Part shown: piece after piece, positions 4,923 through 12,719 of the stretch
How positions within the stretch are numbered: position 1 is the stretch's first letter
How the letters are laid out: the number at the start of each line of letters is the position of its first letter
Origin: a virus
Strand: one strand, 5' to 3'
IMG/VR virus record: IMGVR_UViG_3300030390_001134
Coordinates: 1-64,000 of that record
DNA: 64,000 nt
Program-made: the position numbers and the translations under genes
The notes under the pieces: model-generated
The model's input: only the letters and a program-made list of their open reading frames with translations
Database searches by the model: none
Told to the model about the DNA's origin: nothing

Positions 4923-5315
4923 ATGGCAACACTAACCCCAACATTAACATTAGCAAGTACGGATCTATCGTCCGCGGAAGCTCTATCATTGTCCGTGACA
5001 GATTCTTTATCTGTAGCGGGTGGTGCGCAGTCTTTCCAAAAAGTAGTATCGAGCACTAAGTCTAACTTACTACTAGCCTCTGCTTACACTAAATCATATG
5101 TGTTCTTACAAAACTTAGACTCTAGCATTGTTATACATATAGGTATGGATACTGAGGCTGATAACACTATAGATAACGACGCAACTGATTTGTTTATAGA
5201 GTTAGCGGCTGAAGAATTCGCATTCTTCCCGTGGTCAGCGACGTATAACCTGCATGTTGACGCAGCATCAGGCACACCAACTTTAGAGGTTAGAGTATTT
5301 CAAGCAGCATCATAA
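4923..5315 (+). CDS. Small structural protein, paralogue A
   Basis: The 130-aa product starts MATLTPTLTLASTDLSSAEA, is rich in Ala, Ser and Thr, and looks like a beta-sandwich. The next gene shares the first 14 residues exactly, the SLSVTDSL segment and the EEFAFFP motif, so the two are a tandem duplication. Position at the head of the late arm and the composition suggest a virion decoration or fibre-associated protein. No catalytic residues are seen. Confidence 0.65.
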   Translation: MATLTPTLTLASTDLSSAEALSLSVTDSLSVAGGAQSFQKVVSSTKSNLLLASAYTKSYVFLQNLDSSIVIHIGMDTEADNTIDNDATDLFIELAAEEFAFFPWSATYNLHVDAASGTPTLEVRVFQAAS

Positions 5316-5316
5316 C

Positions 5317-5760
5317 ATGGCAACATTAACTCCTACATTAACACTAGCATCGACTGATGCTTTCGCAAATCAAGCTATAAGTCTATCCGTAACGGATTCT
5401 TTGACTATATCAGCTCCTATGGCAGATATATCTAGAATGGCCGTTGACGACGATATAGGTAACGGAGCTGGAATAATACTAACCGAAGCCGAGAGCACTG
5501 CCACTACGTTTGTATATGTTAAGCATTTAGGTGTCTTAGCATCAGACTTTTCTACTGCGTGCCACGCATCTAACGATTTCGTGCTATTAAAAAACGCAGA
5601 CGCAGACGTAAGCTTTATAAAGCTACAACCTGAGGAGTTTGCTTTTTTCCCACTACAGGAGTTTGATGGATCAGACGGAGGCGTAGAACCTGGCGGGTTA
5701 AAAGTAATAAAAGGTAGCGCAGACGTAGTTATAGAGTTCGCTTATTTCACTAGAGGATAA
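5317..5760 (+). CDS. Small structural protein, paralogue B
   Basis: The 147-aa product is a tandem paralogue of the preceding gene and starts 1 bp after its stop. It keeps MATLTPTLTLASTD, SLSVTDSLT and EEFAFFP and has extra loops in the middle. Likely a beta-rich virion surface component. Divergence outside the shared motifs suggests an old duplication. Confidence 0.65.
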   Translation: MATLTPTLTLASTDAFANQAISLSVTDSLTISAPMADISRMAVDDDIGNGAGIILTEAESTATTFVYVKHLGVLASDFSTACHASNDFVLLKNADADVSFIKLQPEEFAFFPLQEFDGSDGGVEPGGLKVIKGSADVVIEFAYFTRG

Positions 5761-5772
5761 AAATAAACAACT

Positions 5773-6162
5773 ATGGCATTTAAGATAAAGGGCAAAAGCC
5801 CAATGATGAAAGCTTTAGTAGGTAAACAACATAACCTACCACCAGAACTAAAGGCTAAGATCGAAGCTTCACCGGCTAAAAAGTACGCGAGTGACGCTCA
5901 ACGCAAGGCTGTTCACGCTTCAAAAGCTGAGTCCGCTATGAAAAAGGGCGATGACCCAGCCTCTGTAACTAACCGCAGGAACGAGGGGGACATGAAGGGT
6001 GCGCGTATAGAGAGACGCAGAGGCAACGCCGCGGCTAATAAAAACACTAGAAGAGCAGCAAGATTAGCTAGAAAGCTAAAAGCACATGATAATACAGACA
6101 ACAAGGGTAAGCAGCCAACTGAAACAAAGAGTGTTGGTCGTGGCGGAAGTATAGAATTTTAA
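5773..6162 (+). CDS. MAFK-type small basic protein 1
   Basis: The 129-aa product begins MAFKIKGKSPMMKALVGKQH and is extremely basic and Ala-rich, with two Arg/Lys clusters (NRRNEGDMKGARIERRRGN and NTRRAARLARKLKAH). It is one of five genes here whose products open with MAFK and then diverge. A highly basic, abundant late protein could be packaged with the DNA; that is inference. Confidence 0.6.
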   Translation: MAFKIKGKSPMMKALVGKQHNLPPELKAKIEASPAKKYASDAQRKAVHASKAESAMKKGDDPASVTNRRNEGDMKGARIERRRGNAAANKNTRRAARLARKLKAHDNTDNKGKQPTETKSVGRGGSIEF

Positions 6163-6191
6163 CAACAAACTAAACAAACAATATATATATT

Positions 6192-6554
6192 ATGGCATTT
6201 AAAATGAAAGGCAACCCGATGCAACGTAACTACGGCGTCGGAGCACCAACAAAGAAATCAGCATATCCATTAAAAGGTGATACGGAACCTACGCCCGGAG
6301 CTGATCCAAAAACTGAAGAAGGAACGCAGGAACTTATAGACAATGCTATGCGCCCCGCTAGGAAAGTGGCAATAGGCGAAGAAACCACAGAGGGGATGAA
6401 GAAATACTTTGGAGGTGTTAACGCTGATATGGATGCAGTGAGATTAGCCATCCGAAAAGCAAGTTCAATTGAAGGTAATAGCGACCATGTTAAAAACATG
6501 CGCAAGGTCGCTGGTAATAGGTACCCAAAAAATGAAGGGTTCGGTACCTTTTAA
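6192..6554 (+). CDS. MAFK-type small protein 2
   Basis: The 120-aa product begins MAFKMKGNPMQRNYGVGAPT. The rest is mixed helix and coil with Pro/Gly-rich linkers and does not resemble the other MAFK proteins. Its start follows an A/T-rich leader. Probably a minor virion or packaging-associated protein. Confidence 0.55.
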   Translation: MAFKMKGNPMQRNYGVGAPTKKSAYPLKGDTEPTPGADPKTEEGTQELIDNAMRPARKVAIGEETTEGMKKYFGGVNADMDAVRLAIRKASSIEGNSDHVKNMRKVAGNRYPKNEGFGTF

Positions 6555-6585
6555 TGTTTCAGGCCTCACCCAAGGAATATATATG

Positions 6586-6600
6586 TAGGGAAACTCCCTA
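6586..6600 (+). promoter_or_regulatory. Short hairpin in the 78-bp gap after the second MAFK gene
   Basis: TAGGGA-AAC-TCCCTA, a 6-bp stem with a 3-base loop, not followed by a T-run. It may be an mRNA processing or stability element, or chance. Confidence 0.25.
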
Positions 6601-6632
6601 TACCATAAACAGTCATAAAAACCAAACACAAA

Positions 6633-6923
6633 ATGACCTATTTATACTACAACAGTACGTCTACGACGCACACCGCAAAGCCTAGTGCTAAAGAAATTGG
6701 CGAGTTTACTCATATGGCGGCTAAAAGCAACTGGCGGATCACCCAATTACCTAACGGATTCTACCAAACGGAGGTATCTAACCCTAATGAGGCCGAAAAC
6801 TGGCATTCTGTAACCCGAAGAGAAACGCTCGAGGGTGCGGAATCCGCCATTGATGGTAGCATCGACTACTTTTCAAAGAAACTAGAGGCCGTAAGTGGCC
6901 CAAAAGTAGTAAAAACATTCTAA
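6633..6923 (+). CDS. Uncharacterised 96-aa late protein
   Basis: Starts MTYLYYNSTSTTHTAKPSAK. A WRITQLPNGFYQTEV segment looks like a short beta-hairpin, and the C-terminus is helical (ETLEGAESAIDGSIDYFSKK). No signal peptide or catalytic motif. It sits between two MAFK genes. Function unknown. Confidence 0.55.
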   Translation: MTYLYYNSTSTTHTAKPSAKEIGEFTHMAAKSNWRITQLPNGFYQTEVSNPNEAENWHSVTRRETLEGAESAIDGSIDYFSKKLEAVSGPKVVKTF

Positions 6924-6935
6924 TAAACAAGAGAT

Positions 6936-7130
6936 ATGGCGTTTAAAATGAAAGGCATGAAGTTCTATGGTGACAGATCTAGAAAAGAGATGCGCAAAGA
7001 CATACAGGCCGAGCGCCGTACCTTAAAAGAGGGTGGCGCAACTAGAGAAGAGGTTAAAACCTTTAATCAAAACCAACGCGACCGTAAGAAAGAAATAAGA
7101 GACGAGGTTAAGTCTCAAAAAAACAAGTAA
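6936..7130 (+). CDS. MAFK-type small basic protein 3
   Basis: The 64-aa product begins MAFKMKGMKFYGDRSRKEMR, and after this opening it is one long, highly charged helix rich in Lys, Arg, Glu and Gln. It ends 30 bp before groEL. Probably a nucleic-acid-associated or scaffold-interacting peptide; function unknown. Confidence 0.55.
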   Translation: MAFKMKGMKFYGDRSRKEMRKDIQAERRTLKEGGATREEVKTFNQNQRDRKKEIRDEVKSQKNK

Positions 7131-7160
7131 CTAAACTAATTTAATTTAATTTAATACAGT

Positions 7161-8729
7161 ATGGAGTACAATTTACCTAGTGAATTGATCAAGGAACTAA
7201 ACTTTGGTCATGAAGCTAAGAACAAAATAATAGCTGGCGTAGATAAGCTAGCCAAAGCCGTAAAGAGCACACTTGGCGCATCGGGAAAATGCGTCATATA
7301 CGAGGATGCTCGCGGCATGCCGGTCATAACAAAAGACGGTGTAACCGTTGCCCAAAGCGTAGTCTTATATGATCCGGTTGAGAATATAGGGGCCACCCTA
7401 ATTAAGGAGGCTGCTAGTAACACAGTGAAAGAGGCGGGAGATGGTACCACTACGGCTACCGTCCTCGCCGAATCACTTCTAAAAGAAGTAAATAAAAAGA
7501 AACATGCTGAAAAATCTATTCGAGAAATTAAAGCAGGGATTAACTCTGGCTTGGCAAAAGTTATGGAGTACCTTGAAAGCAGGGCTATTGAAGTTGAAGG
7601 AGATATGCTTAGCGCTGTTAGCGCGATTAGTTGCAATAATGATAAAGCCCTTGGCGGCGTTATTGCAGAAGCTTACGAAAAAGTAGGTAAAACAGGTGTA
7701 GTCCTTATGGAGACTAGCGATACAGAGGAAACGTACGTAGAGCTGGTGGATGGTGTTCAGATTGATTGCGGTTTAACATCTCCGCATTGGGTGACAAATA
7801 CAGAGAAGCATATAGCAGAACTAGATAACCCATATGTCCTTATTGTTTCTAGTGAGATACCTAACGTACGAAAGATACAGGTGGTGCTAGAGCACGTGAT
7901 AAAGAAAGGGAGGGCATTACTTATTATAGCTCCAGTGGCACAGTCAGTAAAAAGTGCTTTACTTATGAACAGGGTGAAGGGTAACATAAAGATCAATATA
8001 ATCGATCTACCTGGGTTTGGACCTACTAAGCAGGACGCTACGGAGGATCTAGCTATCCTAACCGGTGCTACAGTGATCAACGAAGAACTAGGTGATGATT
8101 TAGATCTTATCTCTATAGAACATCTAGGGGAAGCTGATAATGTTGTTACAGATGATAAGTCTACTGTGATAACTTTAGACGGGGTCACAGAGGAGGTTAC
8201 AGAAAGGATAGCAGAAGTAAAGGCTAAGATAGATAAAGAGAAGAACGGGTTTATAAAGAAGAAGCTAGAGCAAAGGCTAGCATCTTTATCCGGGTCTGTA
8301 GGTATTGTAAAGGTAGGTGCTGATTCTAAGGTTGAACTTAAAGAGAAGAGAGATAGAGCTGAAGATGCTATATACGCAACTAAAGCCGCTTTAAAAGAAG
8401 GTATAGTAGCAGGTGGCGGAATAGCACTGCTAAACGCTTCTCAAAAAATCTCACCCCAAGGGGTGGGGGAGGAGATACTCATGCAGGCTATAAAAGCTCC
8501 ATACATAACTATACTGGATAACGCTGGATTACAAATTGGTAATAAGCTAGATGAGGGGCATGGAGTTAACGTAGTTACAGGTATGCCAGTTGACATGGTG
8601 AAAGCTGGGATTGTAGATCCTGTGCTAGTTACTAAGTCCGCATTGAAGAACGCTGTGTCAGTGGTGTCAACCATTATATCAGCAGATTGTGTAATCTCAA
8701 ACGCTAGAGCAGATGAAAGCAATAAATGA
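7161..8729 (+). CDS. groEL: Phage chaperonin GroEL
   Basis: The 522-aa product is a group I chaperonin that folds proteins in an ATP-driven double-ring cage in the cytoplasm. The equatorial ATP site is intact: ITKDGVTVA near residue 56 and AGDGTTTATVLA near 92, with D94 equivalent to the catalytic Asp87 of E. coli. The late equatorial GIVAGGGIALL is also present, and the apical region is recognisable. It is shorter than the bacterial protein (about 548 aa), lacks the Gly-Met tail, and has TLGASGK where bacteria have LGPKGR. The groES gene overlaps its end. Giant virion proteins nearby are plausible clients. Confidence 0.95.
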   Translation: MEYNLPSELIKELNFGHEAKNKIIAGVDKLAKAVKSTLGASGKCVIYEDARGMPVITKDGVTVAQSVVLYDPVENIGATLIKEAASNTVKEAGDGTTTATVLAESLLKEVNKKKHAEKSIREIKAGINSGLAKVMEYLESRAIEVEGDMLSAVSAISCNNDKALGGVIAEAYEKVGKTGVVLMETSDTEETYVELVDGVQIDCGLTSPHWVTNTEKHIAELDNPYVLIVSSEIPNVRKIQVVLEHVIKKGRALLIIAPVAQSVKSALLMNRVKGNIKINIIDLPGFGPTKQDATEDLAILTGATVINEELGDDLDLISIEHLGEADNVVTDDKSTVITLDGVTEEVTERIAEVKAKIDKEKNGFIKKKLEQRLASLSGSVGIVKVGADSKVELKEKRDRAEDAIYATKAALKEGIVAGGGIALLNASQKISPQGVGEEILMQAIKAPYITILDNAGLQIGNKLDEGHGVNVVTGMPVDMVKAGIVDPVLVTKSALKNAVSVVSTIISADCVISNARADESNK

Positions 8730-8970
8730 TTACATAGTAGTAGACGTAGAGAAAGTAGGTCCTAAGAAAGTTGGTGGCCTACTTCTTACAGAAGAACTAG
8801 ACGAAAGCAATAGGTATATAAAAGCTACGATTATCTCTACAGGTAATCTAGTGGAAGGCCTAAAAGACAAAGACATTATATATTACGACAAACATGCTGG
8901 ACATGGTATAACCTGGGCAGATACAATGTACCATGTGATCCGAGCAAGAGATGTTGTTTTAGTGGAGTAA
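8713..8970 (+). CDS. groES: Phage co-chaperonin GroES
   Basis: The 85-aa product matches the GroES fold, with an N-terminal strand (INDYIVVDVE), a mobile loop ending in GGLLLTEE that should bind GroEL, and a C-terminal strand pair (YHVIRARDVVLVE). It is about 12 residues shorter than bacterial GroES. The start lies 17 bp inside the end of groEL, so translation is likely coupled. The order groEL-groES is the reverse of the bacterial operon. Confidence 0.88.
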   Translation: MKAINDYIVVDVEKVGPKKVGGLLLTEELDESNRYIKATIISTGNLVEGLKDKDIIYYDKHAGHGITWADTMYHVIRARDVVLVE

Positions 8971-9067
8971 CTACTTCGCTAAACGTGTGATATATATATT
9001 AGACCAAACCTTAATCCTTAAACCTTAAACGATAAAATTAAAAACAAATAACTAATTTAAAAAAACT

Positions 9068-9433
9068 ATGGCAAAAGAAAACTTTTTGTATTTTTGCGAA
9101 AATGCACTTGGCGCAACAGCAACAGCTTATGTTGCTAAAGCAAGTAATTTCCTAGGGGCAGACTCTAGCGCTGCAAACAAGATTAAATTCTCCTTTAAAG
9201 CGGCGGCCGGCACAGCTGCTGATGATTTAATTGAATTAACGTTTACTCCAGCAGGAGCTCACAAGCAAGTCATGGAGGCTGTTGCGGGTGCAATGGTTAA
9301 CGGCGCTAATGTTAGAACTAATTTCAATACTGTGTATGACGGCGTAAACTCAGCAGGTGTTGGAATGGCTTGTCCATCTACAGCTCTAGGTGCTGCAGTT
9401 AATATTACAGTGTGTGATATTACACTAGGATAA
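9068..9433 (+). CDS. Small structural protein of the FLYF family, copy 1
   Basis: The 121-aa product opens MAKENFLYFCENALGATATA and is rich in Ala and Thr. The segment FLGADS...KIKFSFKA...AHKQVMEAVAGAM reappears in the 270-aa protein two genes on as FIGADP...LSFKSVKG...AYKEVCQAMEEIA, so they are paralogues. Probably a capsid-associated structural protein. The 97-bp leader before it holds AAACGTGTGATATATATA, a possible promoter. Confidence 0.6.
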   Translation: MAKENFLYFCENALGATATAYVAKASNFLGADSSAANKIKFSFKAAAGTAADDLIELTFTPAGAHKQVMEAVAGAMVNGANVRTNFNTVYDGVNSAGVGMACPSTALGAAVNITVCDITLG

Positions 9434-9457
9434 TTATAAACTTTAAAAACTAAGAAA

Positions 9458-9811
9458 ATGAATCAAAATAAAAACTTTCTATATTCAGCTAATGGCGATG
9501 ACGCTATAGATGCTACTATGGAAGCTTTGATGTTTCCAGCTACAGCTATAACAGGGATGTTTGGGGCTTCTGCTACGACAACCAACGTTAGCATTCAAAC
9601 TACAACTGGTGCTGGTAACAACAACCATCAAATGCTAATAACACATGCGTCTTTAAAAAACAAAGAAGTGATGAATGCTGTTGCTAAGCTAGCAAACTCG
9701 GCAGGGCCGTTTACGGTTATATCTGAGTTCCCAGTTGGAGGACCAGAGCTATTTCCAATAAATAATCTTGACGCAACGATCGCAGTAACTAATATTGCAA
9801 TCACTGCATAA
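9458..9811 (+). CDS. Small structural protein of the FLYF family, copy 2
   Basis: The 117-aa product opens MNQNKNFLYSANGDDAIDAT. It keeps the pattern of the family (SLKNKEVMNAVAKLAN corresponds to AHKQVMEAVAGAM in copy 1) but is otherwise diverged. Ala- and Thr-rich, no signal peptide. Probably a virion component formed by tandem duplication. Confidence 0.58.
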   Translation: MNQNKNFLYSANGDDAIDATMEALMFPATAITGMFGASATTTNVSIQTTTGAGNNNHQMLITHASLKNKEVMNAVAKLANSAGPFTVISEFPVGGPELFPINNLDATIAVTNIAITA

Positions 9812-9823
9812 TAAATAAATAAA

Positions 9824-10636
9824 ATGAATAATTATGTATATTTTGGCAAGAGATCACATTTCTCTTGTCTAGCAAACGAAGGTGGAGACTTACAAAAATC
9901 TGACACGCTTACCGCGGCTAACTTTGGTATAGTACCAGCAGACTTTACGGCTGCAACAGCAACAGAAGAAGCTCAAGGTTATGAGATTTTTATACACACT
10001 GGTGAAGCTAACGCTTCTACTAGAGGTACCGCTCTTACTGCTTTGGGTGATGTTGTTACAGGCGTTGTTAAAGCCGGCGATGCGGCTGCTAAAGCAACAA
10101 CTATTATTGGTGACGTTACAAGGTTAAAGTTTGACACCGTAGGTATGGCTACTGGCGTTCTAACTCTTGCTAACTTTGGCGCTGATGGTACTGATGGTTA
10201 CTTAATTGACGCTACTGATCAATGGATTATTAGAGAAAAAATTGGAAGTACAAATGATGCTTTGTCTGATGTGCCGGCTATTAATCAAGCGTTATGCGTG
10301 GATATGGCTAACTTTATAGGAGCGGATCCTGTTGATACAGCTACAGCTGCTACTATAGGTGTTGGCATTTTAAACGGAGCACTTGTAGAGATTGACCAAA
10401 CTGTTTTGTCTTTCAAGTCAGTTAAAGGTGACGCTACAGACGACACAATACTCTTAACGCACAAATCTGGTGCTTACAAAGAAGTTTGCCAAGCAATGGA
10501 GGAAATAGCAAATGGTAACTATCACCGTAAAGGTAAAGGTTATTATACTTTTACTGATCTAATGAGTGGTAAGAAAACTATATGGGAAAACAGATTAGGA
10601 ATAATCGGTTGCTCTATGATAGTACAAGCTGTATAA
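9824..10636 (+). CDS. Larger structural protein of the FLYF family
   Basis: The 270-aa product opens MNNYVYFGKRSHFSCLANEG. Its C-terminal half (about residues 155-230) aligns with the full length of the 121-aa paralogue. The N-terminal half may be a second, diverged copy (FGIVPADFTAATA... RLKFDTVGMATGV). It therefore looks like a fused duplicate of the family. Likely a capsid or tail surface protein. Confidence 0.58.
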   Translation: MNNYVYFGKRSHFSCLANEGGDLQKSDTLTAANFGIVPADFTAATATEEAQGYEIFIHTGEANASTRGTALTALGDVVTGVVKAGDAAAKATTIIGDVTRLKFDTVGMATGVLTLANFGADGTDGYLIDATDQWIIREKIGSTNDALSDVPAINQALCVDMANFIGADPVDTATAATIGVGILNGALVEIDQTVLSFKSVKGDATDDTILLTHKSGAYKEVCQAMEEIANGNYHRKGKGYYTFTDLMSGKKTIWENRLGIIGCSMIVQAV

Positions 10637-10642
10637 CACGGT

Positions 10643-11083
10643 TTGAGACTAACAGCGCAGGATCTGCGTGAAATGAATATCCTTAAGTACTACAGGCTCA
10701 CGCGCAAGTGGGCCTGTAAGACTTACGGGTTAACTGATGCCGATCTAGAGTTATTGATATACCTAGATCATAAGGGTAGATTTACCCGAAACGAATTTAT
10801 CGAGGGTGCTTACACATATTCTTGGGATAAGAAAAGGTGGGAGAAACTGCGATCAGCTGGATGGATAGAGGTTTGGAGACATAGGAATAGAACTAGTATA
10901 AAGTTCTCTGTGTATAAGACTTCTTTCAAATGCTCCCAGCTAGTCACTAGGATATACCGTATCCTATTAGGCGAAGAGGATCTACCAACCTCAGAGCGGA
11001 GTATATTTTTCAATAACAAGTCGTATACAGATAAGGTCTACAATAAGTCCATAGATGATATGATTAGAGATACAGATAGATAA
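10643..11083 (+). CDS. Winged-helix-like protein
   Basis: The 146-aa product uses a TTG start 6 bp after the previous stop; an alternative ATG lies at 10673. The segment KTYGLTDADLELLIYLDHKG, followed by basic helix and wing-like residues (KLRSAGWIEVWRHRNRTS), looks like a MarR-type winged helix. It may regulate late genes or act in DNA packaging; I associate similar proteins with marine phage structural modules. It is 1-bp coupled to the next gene. Confidence 0.55.
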   Translation: MRLTAQDLREMNILKYYRLTRKWACKTYGLTDADLELLIYLDHKGRFTRNEFIEGAYTYSWDKKRWEKLRSAGWIEVWRHRNRTSIKFSVYKTSFKCSQLVTRIYRILLGEEDLPTSERSIFFNNKSYTDKVYNKSIDDMIRDTDR

Positions 11084-11454
11084 TGGCTTTTAAACGGCAG
11101 CGTAAATCTCTTCCTGGCATTGCTCGAGGCGGCAATATTAATAAGAAGCACAAGTTTAAAGTTGAGCGTAAAAACTTAGCTGACGGTATTCTTGGCGAAG
11201 CTAATATGGACGGTAGTATATACGTAGATAAAAACGTTAAACCTGGTAGCGCTCAAGATAAAAAGATAATAGCTCACGAAGGTGTTCACGCTAAAGAAAT
11301 AGCTAGCGGTAAGATTGAGTATGGTGACGACTACGTGAGAGATGGAAATAGTACTTTCCACAGGAAAAACGGTAAGATAAAATACAACGGTAAGTGGCAT
11401 GAGGAAGGGAGTAACGTATTCCCATGGGAGAAACGAGCTAAAAAAGCAGAGTAA
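11083..11454 (+). CDS. MAFK-type small putative zinc metallopeptidase
   Basis: The 123-aa product begins MAFKRQRKSLPGIARGGNIN, is very basic at first, and contains IIAHEGVHAKEI near residue 66. HEGVH fits the HExxH zinc site of metallopeptidases, with Glu as catalytic base. A downstream HEEGSNVFPWE could supply a third ligand. At this size it is a minimal domain. It lies just before a holin-like gene, so envelope cleavage or virion maturation are both possible. Confidence 0.6.
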   Translation: MAFKRQRKSLPGIARGGNINKKHKFKVERKNLADGILGEANMDGSIYVDKNVKPGSAQDKKIIAHEGVHAKEIASGKIEYGDDYVRDGNSTFHRKNGKIKYNGKWHEEGSNVFPWEKRAKKAE

Positions 11455-11891
11455 TGAGTAAAAAAAAGAAAATAAAAGATACTAAATTAGGTTCTTGGTT
11501 AGCTGACAAAGCTCCAAGTATACTAGGTGTCGTAGGAGATCTTCTCCCAGATAGTGGAGCCTTAGGCATTGTTAAAAACCTTATAGATAAAGATCCAGCC
11601 GTAGACTCAGCAGAGGCTCAAAAGGTTATAGATGCAGAGGTAAAGTTCCAAGAGAACGTATCTGCTAGATGGGCATCAGATATGGGTAGCGATGTAAAGC
11701 TAGCTAAATTAATTAGACCTTTAACACTGTTAGCTCTTATGACTATGTTCATGCTAACCATGGTGTTTGACAGCGTAGACACTCTGCCTTTCAACGTAAA
11801 GGATTCATACGTGTCTTTATTAGAAATATTAATGTTAACTGCCTTTGGAGCATACTTCGCGGGTAGAACAATAGAAAAAGTAAAAAAATAA
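11454..11891 (+). CDS. Holin-like membrane protein
   Basis: The 145-aa product has a Lys-rich, helical cytoplasmic N-terminus and two hydrophobic C-terminal segments, LTLLALMTMFMLTMVF (about residues 90-105) and SLLEILMLTAFGAYF (about 121-135), followed by a basic tail. The segment SARWASDMGSDVKLAKLIRP before the first span resembles the three-span holin family of gene transfer agents. Holins permeabilise the inner membrane to release lysins. The lysis enzyme candidate lies 40 kb downstream. Confidence 0.65.
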   Translation: MSKKKKIKDTKLGSWLADKAPSILGVVGDLLPDSGALGIVKNLIDKDPAVDSAEAQKVIDAEVKFQENVSARWASDMGSDVKLAKLIRPLTLLALMTMFMLTMVFDSVDTLPFNVKDSYVSLLEILMLTAFGAYFAGRTIEKVKK

Positions 11892-11892
11892 A

Positions 11893-12228
11893 ATGGGACA
11901 AAATTCAACAGAAGTCGCATATGGCTTCGGACAATTAGGTAGTGGTTTCTCGGATGAAGCTGCAGAAGTAACGGCTCCAAGCGGTAAAGTTATAGTAGCT
12001 ATTCAATTTTTATCAGACACGGTACTATCTACTTTAGTTGCAGCTACAGACACGCCTGACACGGCTTACTTTAGCCATACAGCCGCTGTTGCTAATAACG
12101 GTGCCGGAGCTGCTGAAACAGACGCAGCAACGTCATTTCCAAAAGGAATAACTATATATGGAAGATGGGCTAGTTTTACACCACCAGAATCAGCAGCTGG
12201 AGGAGTAATATTTTACTTCGGATATTAA
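11893..12228 (+). CDS. Small beta-rich structural protein
   Basis: The 111-aa product (start MGQNSTEVAYGFGQLGSGFS) is Ala- and Gly-rich and looks like a compact beta-sandwich. It lies in a 1-bp-spaced run with two other likely surface proteins. No enzyme motif. Probably a head decoration or fibre-tip protein. Confidence 0.55.
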   Translation: MGQNSTEVAYGFGQLGSGFSDEAAEVTAPSGKVIVAIQFLSDTVLSTLVAATDTPDTAYFSHTAAVANNGAGAAETDAATSFPKGITIYGRWASFTPPESAAGGVIFYFGY

Positions 12229-12719
12229 TGCTAGGATTAGGCAGTAACTTAATAAGTGGAGTCTATGTAGAGGCAGCTGCAGCCACGCCTACTATTGGGA
12301 TTGGGATAACTACCGTTACTGGAATTAATGACGAACAAGTGGGGATTGTTCAACCAATAACCAGCGGACTAGATGTAACCGGTGTTTCAGATTTTGCTAG
12401 AGTAGATGGGGTTGAAGGTAACGTTACAATAACACACACTCATGGAGCAAATACAATAGCACTAGACCCTGTTGTTGCGGAAACAGTTACGCTTTACGCA
12501 TATAAGTTTCCTGGATCAAATTCAATTTTTCTAACAGAACTCACTAGTGGTAGTTACTCTTCATTTTTGGTGCTAGATTTAACATCTATAAATTCAGGTA
12601 GTATAGCTGCTGTAGACAACGGAAACAAATACACAGTTAAAGTCAATTTTATTTCTAAATCAGGACTTAACAATAGCGCAGCGGGCGACTTGAAAGTTCT
12701 AACACTATCAGCAGCATAA
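12228..12719 (+). CDS. Beta-rich structural protein
   Basis: The 163-aa product (start MLGLGSNLISGVYVEAAAAT) alternates small and hydrophobic residues, with an HTHGANTIALDP segment that could bind a metal. The start overlaps the preceding stop by one base. Likely a virion surface protein; no family recognised. Confidence 0.55.
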   Translation: MLGLGSNLISGVYVEAAAATPTIGIGITTVTGINDEQVGIVQPITSGLDVTGVSDFARVDGVEGNVTITHTHGANTIALDPVVAETVTLYAYKFPGSNSIFLTELTSGSYSSFLVLDLTSINSGSIAAVDNGNKYTVKVNFISKSGLNNSAAGDLKVLTLSAA

